64,000 nt of DNA, taken from contig CALYLX010000055.1 in NCBI GenBank assembly GCA_944990035.1, forward strand, positions 62,001-126,000, in the 5' to 3' direction. The notes below the pieces were generated by a model. The model made no database searches. It was given only the letters and a program-made list of their open reading frames with translations, and was not told the origin of the DNA. The translations under genes were made by a program, and so were the position numbers. Position 1 is the stretch's first letter, and each line of letters begins with the position of its first letter. Positions 23,542 through 32,727 of this stretch are shown here, piece by piece. Origin of the DNA: Clitopilus passeckerianus (Eukaryota > Basidiomycota > Agaricomycetes > Agaricales > Entolomataceae).

Positions 23542-24735
23542 GCGACGCGGATGAGCGAATGGTTGAAGCTTTTGGCGTTTGTACCCGGAAAATGTATTGT
23601 ATTCTATCAATCTAGCACGTAGTCTAGAGTATCCACTTGTGAATAGCTACCGACAATATGATTATATACCTCTCCTTTAAGGATGTCTGACGCTGTAACC
23701 TCAGTATTTTAAAATGAGTCTGATGTTCACGACTAGAAGAATCTGACTTTCTGGTCAATACATTGATCGAAGGTTGCGTGCGCATCTAGGAGAAGGACCC
23801 AAAGAAGCTCACGGCAAACCTTGCCCGGTGAGTTCACATCCAGAACGACCGTCAGGCACCCTTGAATGACTACACCTGGTATTTGATAGGTGGACAAGAT
23901 CAGGAACCTGGCGATTACCACTACACTACACTCGGACTTTTTAACTTGCTTTTTGACAGACGCTAACAGGTGAATCATGGCAGATCCGACACAATCAGCC
24001 CCACCTTAGGCACAAATTTGCGGGCGCTCTGTGGCCCTGAGCAACACCAGGCCAACGCCGGAAAAAGGTGAGCCATTAAGTCGATGGTTGCCCGAGAACT
24101 CACTGGAGGCAGCAGTTGCGGAAGCAGACGATATAGGGAGAGTTTCGAAGGGGCATAGCCACATCAGACGTTCTCCCATCGGTCCGGTCTTTCCGATTGG
24201 TTGAGTCGTGCCAGTGCATCCTGTGGCACAAGTCTTCCTAACATTCACCTCCTCTCAAGTCCACTTGATCGCTCTTTATTCAGGTCACGAAAATGGACTG
24301 GTTCCCTTCTGCTCTGCTGTTGGTGGGCTGACTCAAATAGCATCCATGTCACGGTACAGATCCATGGAGCATCGCTGACGTCAAGTTTCCTGTATTCGGA
24401 CAATTTGATCTGCCCTGAGAAGAATTGACACTCTTTGACACTCGTTTGACAACGCGCTGTCGGAAAGTAAAAATAGGCAGCACTCACACTGGCAGGCCGA
24501 ACCATCTAATCTCCCGATACGGCCATTGTCTACTGGCAAACAAAGCAATTATCGAGTCTATTCGTTGCTGGCCGGTACAATGCACATGGTTCCCTCCGAT
24601 TCTGACAGCTAGCCTCAGGTATTGACGTTCAAGGAGGACTCATGTCCTCTCCCTCAATCAAATCCGACAGATGCAGCGTACATGGTCATACTTGTAACTC
24701 GAGTGTTCCGCGGAAACGGGCTACTGACCTCTAGC
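23542..24735. other. Intergenic, GH7 gene to peptide precursor
   Basis: 3' flank of the GH7 gene and upstream region of the repeat-precursor gene. No coding region recognised. Confidence 0.5.
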
Positions 24736-24741
24736 TATAAA
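24736..24741 (+). promoter_or_regulatory. TATA box of the repeat-precursor gene
   Basis: TATAAA 70 bp before the ATG of the gene at 24806, followed by a pyrimidine-rich leader. Confidence 0.65.
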
Positions 24742-24805
24742 GGCTGGCCAACGTCAGTATATTTCTTCAGCAATTCATTACTACCGCTACTACTTTCTTC
24801 TCAAG

Positions 24806-26376
24806 ATGAAGGTCGCAATCTCTGCTACGCTCTTCGCCGCTTACTTTGTATGCGTCCATTCTGCGCCAGTTGCCGCTCCTAGTGAGCCTATCTTCCCGAC
24901 TTACGTGTGGAACACTGGAAATACCGCCAACACTGAGGTATATCCAGAGCTCCCGTCTCCGTATACACTATTCTGATAAAGGTCCAAAGGCAAAGAAGAG
25001 AGAGCAAACAGCAGCTCTGCTACAGCCATTATGGGAACTCCCAGAGGGCGGTGATAATTGGGCACTGAGAGTAACTGTCTTTCATTCGGAGTCGAGCCTG
25101 CCACTGATCTTTACAATCTAGAAGCGTGAAGCGGCAAAAGTTGCAGTCAGGCCTTTGTGGACAGCCGGTGGAGACAGTGGTTGGATCGAGGCGAAGGTAG
25201 ATTTCTCCTTTTCACTTAGTCGATCCCTCCTAATACTAACGATTTAGAAACGCGGGGAAGCCAAAACTGATGAAATACCTCTATGGGTGATTGATCGCGA
25301 TAGTGGCTGGTCGAACGCAAGGGTACACTCGCATTCCATTTCACGCAGCTAAGCCCCGCTTATACTAGAAAAATAGAAACGCGAAGCAAATGCTGAGGAA
25401 CTACCTATATGGGGACCAGAGGGCATAGATAGCTGGTTCCGCAATAGTCCTAGTTCGGTGCGTTCCTCGTTGTGGCTCACGAGTCATACTCACAACCTCG
25501 CTAGAAACGTGAAACGGCGGAGGTCTCTGAAAGACCCTTATGGGATATCCCTGTGGAGTGGGGCTTAGATCGACGAGAGGTGCCTTCCACATATAATTTT
25601 GCCTACTTGAGCTCCGCTCACACTAATCATTTGCTAGAAACGTGCAGACGCGAAGATCGAAGAACTCCCGTTATGGAATGAACTTGACGATTGGCTTCTT
25701 CCAGGCAATTATGATCGGGTATGCTCATGTCTTTGTGGATACAAACTTATACTAATCGAAATTCAGAAGAGAGAGGTGCCACCTCCATTCCCTACTTACT
25801 TCTGGGATCGGGCCAAAGAGAGGGTAGCTATCCCTCCCTCACAGTAACATGCCTTAACTTACCAACTATCAAAACAGCTCGCAGAGGTGGAAGCAGCTAA
25901 GGCTGCGGCTGCCCAGGTCAAGAAGAGAGAGATTGAACCCGAGTTCGACCTCTTCACAGGCGGTGGTGGTTGGCCGGTCCCCAGGTCTTCCAGTGTAAGT
26001 TGCAAGTTGCTTCAACTTGACTTGCCGAGTGCACTTCCTGAATCATAGCGATTGCTAATACTTTCACCAGAAACGTGCAACGACGAAGATCGATCAAATC
26101 CCGTATTGGGATGACCTTAACGATTGGCTTCTTCCTGCCAATTACCGGGTATGCTCAGGTTTCTGTGCATAAAAACTTGAATTAATCGAATTTCAGAAGA
26201 GAGAGGCGCCCCCGCCATTCGTTACTTACTTCTGGGATCGAGTTAAAGAGAGAGTAGGTACTCCTTCCTTGTATAACCCTGCCTTGACTTACCGAGTGTC
26301 GAAACAGCTCGCAGAAGTTGAGGCTGCTAAGGCTGCTGCTGCTGCCCAAGCCGAAAAGAGAGAAATCGGACTCTAG
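24806..26376 (+). CDS. Secreted Kex2-processed repeat precursor (KEP), 12 exons
   Basis: Exons 24806-24937, 24996-25070, 25122-25196, 25248-25322, 25377-25457, 25505-25579, 25638-25718, 25767-25823, 25878-25994, 26071-26148, 26197-26253, 26308-26376; 323 residues. Every exon is a multiple of three with phase-0 ends. Exon 1 gives a signal peptide (about residues 1-19) and a short leader. Exons 2-8, 10 and 11 each start with Lys-Arg, usually KRE; exons 9 and 12 carry an internal KR. Exons 2-7 and 10 encode 25-27-residue units with P-L/I/Y-W near the middle and a second Trp 8-10 residues on. Exons 8 and 11 encode PPPFxTYFWDRxKER. KR is the Kex2 cut site; Glu-Ala after it suits dipeptidyl trimming. 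Such KEP proteins yield secreted peptides, pheromone-like signals or precursors of cyclic RiPPs. No UstYa/DUF3328-type enzyme is seen nearby. The product and role are unknown; the gene model is firm. Confidence 0.88.
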
Positions 26377-26425
26377 TTCGATCTCTTCACGGACCCCAGG
26401 ACTGTAAGTTACTTCAAAAAACCAG
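26377..26425 (+). pseudogene. Relic end of the last precursor repeat
   Basis: After the TAG at 26374-26376 the frame continues FDLFTDPRT and reaches a GTAAGT donor at 26404. This matches FDLFTGGGGW of exon 9, so the gene was once longer. Confidence 0.75.
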
Positions 26426-27078
26426 CCTTCGAGTTCTGTAGTGCTCCGCTTGGATGCTGATTAGCGCCATTCATACATAGGTTCTGGAAGAGGCCACCTG
26501 AGCCCTGGAATTTAATCAAACCCTTAGAAGACAAAGAATTTCGACTTTCAACTCTATTCTATCAACACGTAGAGTACACTCCCTTGTCTATAATTAAACC
26601 TCTCGCCCAATATCTATTTCCTCATATTCATTAAGGGACCCACTGAGCTTTTCGATCTTGATTCGGCTGTGGCTCAGCGCACAACGCTAGCTATGGTTTA
26701 CAGACGCTAAGAAAAGACACCAATTTGACGGTCAGCCCCACCTTGAGATACAACAAGTTTTGTGGGCCATTTTCACTGGCAGGTGCCGAGTATCATCGAG
26801 CTGAACGAGATTGGAACGAGAATTCAAGGGGGTGGCCGAACGACGGCATGAGTGGCAGAGCCCCACTGCCAGTCCACTGTTCTGATTGTACCTCGCGAAC
26901 TCATTTGTGCATCCGACTCTCCCATCTACTATTATATGAGCATCTCTCCTCTGTTACGCCTACGATTAAGCCGCAAGACTTACTTCAAGTTCCTTGAGAG
27001 CCAGATGTGAGCCTCTTTTATCTCCTGACTATTGAATCCATTGATTCTCTGTGGCCAGAAATCATCCTTGTCCACCAC
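26426..27078. other. Intergenic
   Basis: No gene recognised. Probable 3' flank of the precursor gene. Confidence 0.5.
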
Positions 27079-27370
27079 TTGCTCCTCAACACTTCTATCC
27101 TCGCCACATTCATCTTCAATCTCGATAATAACACTCAATATAAACTAGGCAAACTCAGATCGACACGTAAAAATCCGGGGCCTCCAAGCTTCAAGTCAAG
27201 GATCCTCCCAAAATCACGAATAGCCGTCAGACTCAAGAGTCCATCCGCTCCCTGCCTGCCTGACGTCTCTTTCTTAGACCCTCCTCCCAGCATGCCGACT
27301 TTACTTTTCCGCGCCATATTACATACCAGAAACGGCGCAAATATAAGCGCCTCGGCGGGCTGAATTGCCG
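27079..27370 (+). pseudogene. Smr exon-2 fragment with a second sequence attached
   Basis: Reads LLNTSILATFIFNLDNNTQ then LRSTRK, matching SMR1 exon 2 (LDTSLLAALVFDLDDTTQ, LRSTLK). From about 27224 it continues with sequence not found in SMR1 but shared with 32098-32255. It lies just before, and in the same direction as, the kinase at 27485. Confidence 0.75.
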
Positions 27371-27484
27371 CGTGGCCTTCATCTAGGGTCTTCCCGGATA
27401 ATTGCTGTGAAGCAGTTGGATGAGGTGTACATCTCATCCACGTTTTCTCCACGAGGGCTTCCCTCTTCGACCTCCACTGCGACT

Positions 27485-29089
27485 ATGCCCGACTCCTCTC
27501 CAACATCCACAACGGCTGAATCCAGTCGAAGTGACTCTGTGAACACTCACTTCCGTCACCGTCGTCTGAAGTCGATGGAAGAGACACCTCCAGACCGCTC
27601 TTTTGCACAACAAGCGCTAGGGCAGCTGGACGACAAAGCGACCTATAGGCAGTTCCTTCGAAATAGTGTCGACTACGCTCAGACTATGCTCAACAGGCTC
27701 CAAGAGGTGCGGTATTGAATAGACCTTTGGGAAGGCGCTCAGTATTGACCCTCTGCCCCATGTAGCATGTATCCAATGCTTCACCCCTGCCTTCTGAACG
27801 GACCAAAGTTGTAGTAGCCATGCAGAGGCTCGCAAGACGAGCCCATGTTTTCCCGTCATTGTACGAAATACGGGGTGTCTAGCTGGTCGACGCAGAGCCC
27901 TTGTTTTACGGAGGCCATGGTGATGCGCATCGAGGGACGTATAAAGGAAAGCAGGTGTGCGTCAAGGTCATACGAGCCTTCCAAACTTCGAAGGCAAACA
28001 AGATAATGAAGGTAAGCAACTTTCAGAGATTCATCCATATTGTACACTCATATCATACATAAAGGCATATTCACGAGAAGCAATTCTCTGGCGGCAGCTT
28101 TCGCACCCAAACGTGCTTCCGTTCCATGGAACTTGCCAGATTGGAGCGAAAAAATGTCTTATATCTCCCTGGATGAGGAATGGTTCCGTCATCCAATACT
28201 TGGAGGAGCATCCCGACGCAGATCGGATGACTTTGGTAGGTTAAATCTCGCTGCACATTTACCCACTCTCTGAACTGGCGATGCAGATTCTAGGCATGAC
28301 TCTGGGGTTGGAATACTTGCACTCTTACGAGACTGTCCATGGAGACCTCAAAGGCGAAGTGCAAAGGGGTTCTGTCAAGCCCGTTTAATCTGAGCATTGC
28401 ATTACAGGCAAATGTCCTTGTTACCGATGAGGGACATGCAGTCTTGGCCGATTTCGGTATAGCCTCCGTAACGGACGATAACATACCTCGCTGGACTACT
28501 CAGTCATCGGCGGCTTCTCATGGGGGCACGTTCAGATGGATGGCTCCTGAGCTCTTTTCCAAAGACGTCGTCTCCAATACGAAGGAGAGTGATATTTATG
28601 CTTTGGGTTGTACATTTTATGAAGTAAGAAGACATGCTCCAGGCTTGTATCTCCTCGTACTAAACTTATTCTCATTAGATATTCAGCGCCAAAGAGCCAT
28701 TTGCTCAGCTGCGATCTGACGCTGCCGTTTTGCGGGCTAAGGATCGTGGGGAGATGCCCGCTGAACCAACCAGCGAGGGCCATGCAGGGAGTGAATTGGG
28801 GTTGACTGATGAGCTTTGGGAGCTTCTCGTCAGCTGCTGGGATGTAGAACCTCCATCACGGCCAACGGCTGAAGGAGTGAAGGATCAGGTGAAGAGTTGG
28901 GTCTTTCGGCGTTCAGGACACGCTGGTATGATATCTCTGCTGAGGAAGAGAGGGCGACCTGTCACTACTAGCGATGGCCCGAGTGACAATGCTTGGAATA
29001 CTGGAAAGGTGTCGCTAGATAAAGGAGATAGATTTAGAGCAGCGTCAAGACTCAAGAGGCCATCAGAATCTGCCTCCTTTTTTTTTTGA
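27485..29089 (+). pseudogene. TKL-type kinase with in-frame stop
   Basis: Exons by comparison with the kinase at 638-4547: 27485-27706, 27766-28011, 28065-28235, 28287-28358, 28408-28623, 28679-29089. The frame is intact except for TAG at 27880-27882, where the paralogue has GAA. The glycine loop reads YGGHGDAHRG and has lost the conserved Val. The VAIK lysine (VCVK), HGDLKG, ADFG and APEL motifs are kept. The donor after HGDLKG has shifted three bases. The start MPDSSPTST and the motif LDDKATYRQFLR precede the kinase domain. The nonsense codon lies before the kinase domain, so at most a short N-terminal peptide is made, unless translation restarts downstream. Recent decay is likely, since all other exons are open. 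Another reading is a pseudokinase allele with one nonsense change. Confidence 0.8.
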
Positions 29090-29737
29090 TCCGGACCTGA
29101 GGTAAACACGTTGTGGTTTTACGAGGTAAAAGTCTTCAATCTGTAGAAGCATCTATCCACATGGACGTGGCTTTATTTCACCAGCTGCATCAGTTGGCCA
29201 TCGTTTGATCAATAATAACATGCGTGACCCCACCTAATCCTCAAAACAAAAACAAAAACAAAGAAAAAGAAAAAGAAACAGCAACTTGAAGCTCAGGCTT
29301 TAATTCAAGGTCTATCTAGTGTAAGTGCATAAGTATCGCTGCCTAAACTATGCGTAGAACCCTTCAATCGACCGGATGAATGGTGGCTGGAGAGGAACGA
29401 GGGGATACTTTCAGAATACAAATAGCCCAACGGCGGCACGCGCTTTTCATTTACAGAAGCGCTTGACATTAACTTAGAACCTATTGTTCATCTAATCCGG
29501 ACTTCCGAGCTCACCGTAGTGCCCATTACCGCTGCTTAGGAAGGTGCTGTGCAGCACGTTGCACGCCACACGCCCCATGCTGCCAGTCTCCCCCGTTCTC
29601 TCAGGCTTTGCCCCACGATGTCCTGAATCCCCATGCCCAAGTCCACATTTTTGGGTCAATCAACATCAGGCCTTTCCCAGCTCGTGCCAGGCGGCGTCCT
29701 TGACCTAGGGAGTTTTTGTCATTAGAATTGTCCGGAA
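29090..29737. other. Intergenic with A-rich tract
   Basis: A CAAAAA/GAAAAA tract at 29245-29282. No gene recognised. Confidence 0.5.
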
Positions 29738-29850
29738 AAATCTTACACCTCGAAGTTTTCTACAGAGAGGGAGAATATGGGTGCCTCCCGAAAGCCTCTG
29801 CATTACCAATACGGCCTTTCGCCATTCAGCCCCTGAGGAGAGGCATTGCG
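29738..29850 (-). pseudogene. Relic of a TKL kinase, segment before the N-lobe
   Basis: Minus strand reads EWRKAVLVMQRLSGGTHILP then LRGVRF, matching EWLKVVVTIQRLSRRVQLLP then IGGVEL of the kinase at 638-4547. No glycine loop or catalytic exons follow. Confidence 0.65.
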
Positions 29851-30639
29851 TACCTACTGCACAATAAACAGAATGAACACCAACAACGTAGAATATATGC
29901 AACATAGGAACTGCTAAAAGCTACTCAGCGGTCTGTGCATATCCACTCTTAATGCCATGGCAAAGTAGCTGTCAATAGCGCGGCTTGTCATCCAGGTGTG
30001 GGGGGGCGTCCTCCGCGCGGGTGGCTCATTCCTAACTTGGTCTGAGCGACATTTTGGAGAGGAGTTACGACAACTGCGAGACAGAGAATCTGATGCAGAA
30101 CGCTGGAGAGCGGATTCTCCTTTCATATCGTCAGAGATCTCAGCACGGAAGTGGGAAATGTAGCCAGTAGACGTGCTGGGGCCTTGGTAGTTACAGTAAA
30201 TCTTCACAGCAGTAGAGCTTGTGGCCGGGGTGATCCCGGTTCAAGTTGTTAAAGGTTCAAAAGAGCTCGGCATGAGGCGGATGTGGTCGCATCCCAGCAC
30301 CCCATACTTAGGCGATAAATTAGTTATACGCTGGCAGGATACGAGGGGAAAATACTTGTGCTTGGACGCATAGCCTTTGAAGAAAAGAGCAAGGCTTCAC
30401 GAAATGAGCCAATGCAAGCAGGAGTTTGGACCCTTCCGAATTGGTAGCTAGCCAAACAGAGACAAAAAGGCGGTACTGAGTGAGTATCACTGCATCAACC
30501 TCTGTCTAGATGATCGAGTGGCTGAGCGGTCTCCTAGACCCAGTGATTATAGGCAATGGGACGCTTCGGACCTTGACGATATTGCGCACAAACTTTCTCT
30601 TTCGGCTGTGTCCGTATCTTTTGGAACTCAGAAAATGAG
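29851..30639. other. Intergenic
   Basis: Short frames only, including 29914-30207 (-) without family resemblance. A tRNA-like word at 30513 was examined and rejected. Confidence 0.45.
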
Positions 30640-31510
30640 GTCATCAACTGACATCGTTGGCCTTGGCTGAGTGCCTTGAAGCGGAACGCTATTAAGAGAC
30701 ACCCAAGCGCTTTGGAATCTTGAGGATACTGCCACCAATGGCCGCCCACCTGCTCGTCTACCTGATCCATTGATACAAATCTGCTCCTTGTTGCCAGTGG
30801 CATTCCTACCCAACCTCCACTCAGGGTAGCAACCTTCCGCCTCCCTTCTCTGCATCCCAGTTCGACAAACCTGAATACGACACTCCATAGGTCGCACTTC
30901 CATCTGCCTTCACATAATCGTATGATTATTGTCAGAGGAGCAGAACCACGACTTTGCCAGAACATGTGGATCCCCTCTCTAACTTTTCCAATATCCTAAT
31001 CCATTCATCCGAATCTGGATCTGCTGGACACACCCGATCTTACGAAGCTCGGACTCGGGGTCTTCGTATTCAAACGGAATTCGCAACCGTCTCGGGAGAT
31101 GCAGAACTGGCTGGGTTTCATCAGGATCCCCCACGAGCTACACGAAAGGGTGCACTACCTTAGGACGGAGCCTTCACGCTGCATGGATCCCCCTAATCTT
31201 CACAAGAAACACCTCAAGCCAAAGCTCCTACCGTGACATAGAAGTCGCTGGGATTTCCGAGAAGACTTCCACCGATACTCTCCCTCCACTACCTCCACTA
31301 CGAATGGAACGACTAAGAAATCCGATCGACGTCGAACCCAATGACAGAAAGTCCCATCACATGTATACACGCCAACCATTCATCCTTTGGAGGGTGGGAG
31401 GACGTTAATGGGAGACTGAATGCGAAGGGGGAACAGACGCTGGACAAGGCTGGTCTGAAGAGGCGGCAGGCGAGTAAGGAAGGAAGGGGAATAAAGGCGA
31501 CCAGATGAAA
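30640..31510 (+). pseudogene. Smr-gene pseudogene, middle portion
   Basis: Successive blocks align with SMR1 in order: ALWNLEDTATNG (QALSNPKDPTTG), FDKPEYDTP (FHKPEYATP), LSNFSNILIHSS (LFNLLDILSHPS), VSGDAEL (SSGDADA), then nucleotide-level identity around GACGTTAACGGnnGACT (31411-31425) matching SMR1 6848-6865. Several stops and frame changes. The DUF1771 and Smr domains are not found downstream. Confidence 0.75.
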
Positions 31511-31919
31511 ATGCGAGCCAAGTTGTGGTCGAGGGCACGAAGTAGGTTGTTTAACCTCATCTGTGATCCTTGTTCATAATTTGTTTGGCTCTTGCCTGGG
31601 TTTAGGATAAAGACGGATCGGACAAGGTGGAGTCACAGCTGCAAGGATGAGGGAGTTGGATGGGATGGCATTTAATGACTTTGTTCGTTAAACCGTTGGT
31701 CGATCTTGTCTGCAAATATATCCTCCGCGCTCGATGTGACACCCCGCCATTCAACCACTGTTTTTCCTTCACCCTGTGAAATCTAAACATGTACGCTTCG
31801 TTCTCCGGCAGTTCTTCCTTTCACCCGCGTATTCTGCGTGGATCCTTTCTTGTCATTCGTTGAGTTGACGATCTGGATATATTTCGCTCGCGTCCTCCAC
31901 CGCAAACTCGATTCTGACC
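31511..31919. other. Intergenic
   Basis: No gene recognised. Confidence 0.5.
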
Positions 31920-32290
31920 TATCTATTCCCATCACTCTGCCTTCAGGAACGATCCTGTCCACCGCTCAACACTTCTCTCCCCCCCACGCTCGTTTTCGAT
32001 CTCGAAGCTAACCCTCAGGCCTCAATCTCAATGACACAAGATCATATCGACACCTTGAAGTCTGATGATCCTACCAACAACACCGTGACCAATGGACATC
32101 CGAGTCCATCCGCTCCCTGCCAGACATGGGTCGAGAATCTTTTCCTTTCTACGTATCTTTCGAATACGCTTCTCCCGGCATGCTAGCCTTACTTTTTCGC
32201 GCCAAATGTCTACAAACTAGAACAGGCGAGATATAGGCGCCTCGGCTGAAGCCGATCCTAGATGTTGAGCTTTGAAGGGGAATGGCAGGA
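31920..32290 (+). pseudogene. Second Smr exon-2 fragment with the same attached sequence
   Basis: A CTTCAG acceptor, then CPPLNTSLPPTLVFDLE matching SMR1 CPPLDTSLLAALVFDLD. From about 32098 it shares with 27224-27365 the words CCATCCGCTCCCTGCC, a TTACTTTTTCGCGCCA-like block and GCGCCTCGGC. The open frame is lost. Confidence 0.75.
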
Positions 32291-32727
32291 GGCACAAACG
32301 AGTGAGGATCATTGACATCAACCTTCCCAGGTGTTGAATTCTAGATGAAGTAGCTGAGCGACCTTCTGGAGACAGTCATTGCAGGCAAGCGGACGCTGAG
32401 GTTTCGTGGGTATCCTTCGGCTATTGCCGAATGTTTTAAAACCCAGTCGCAGAGGTTCTTGAGCAAAAATTCGTAAATTCATCATAGCACAAATATGTTC
32501 TATCCACAAGAGTCAAGAGGGGGAACATGATGTATAAATTCATCAGTTTGTTCTTGCATATTTCCTGGTTCCTTCCGCTTGGGTTTGCAGTTGAGCGTGA
32601 AATCTGAAAAGTCAGGCTCGCTGTGGTCTCAAGCCGCTACTGGCCCAGGCTGTGTAGGTAATAGACGCCCTAACACACCTTAGATCTTATCTCTCATTAG
32701 GCCTCCACCGGGTGTCGCTCTGTAGAC
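32291..32727. other. Upstream flank of the DUF6535 gene
   Basis: No gene recognised. Confidence 0.5.

Noticed and set aside
24990..26200. Regularly spaced TAG-AAACG words, CRISPR-like at first sight
   Set aside because: Spacing and sequence are explained by intron acceptors followed by KR codons; the spacers are related coding exons, and the organism is a fungus.
30510..30560. tRNA-like word GAGTGGCTGAGCGGTCTC
   Set aside because: Resembles an A-box of tRNA-Ser/Leu, but no B-box, T-arm or acceptor stem follows.
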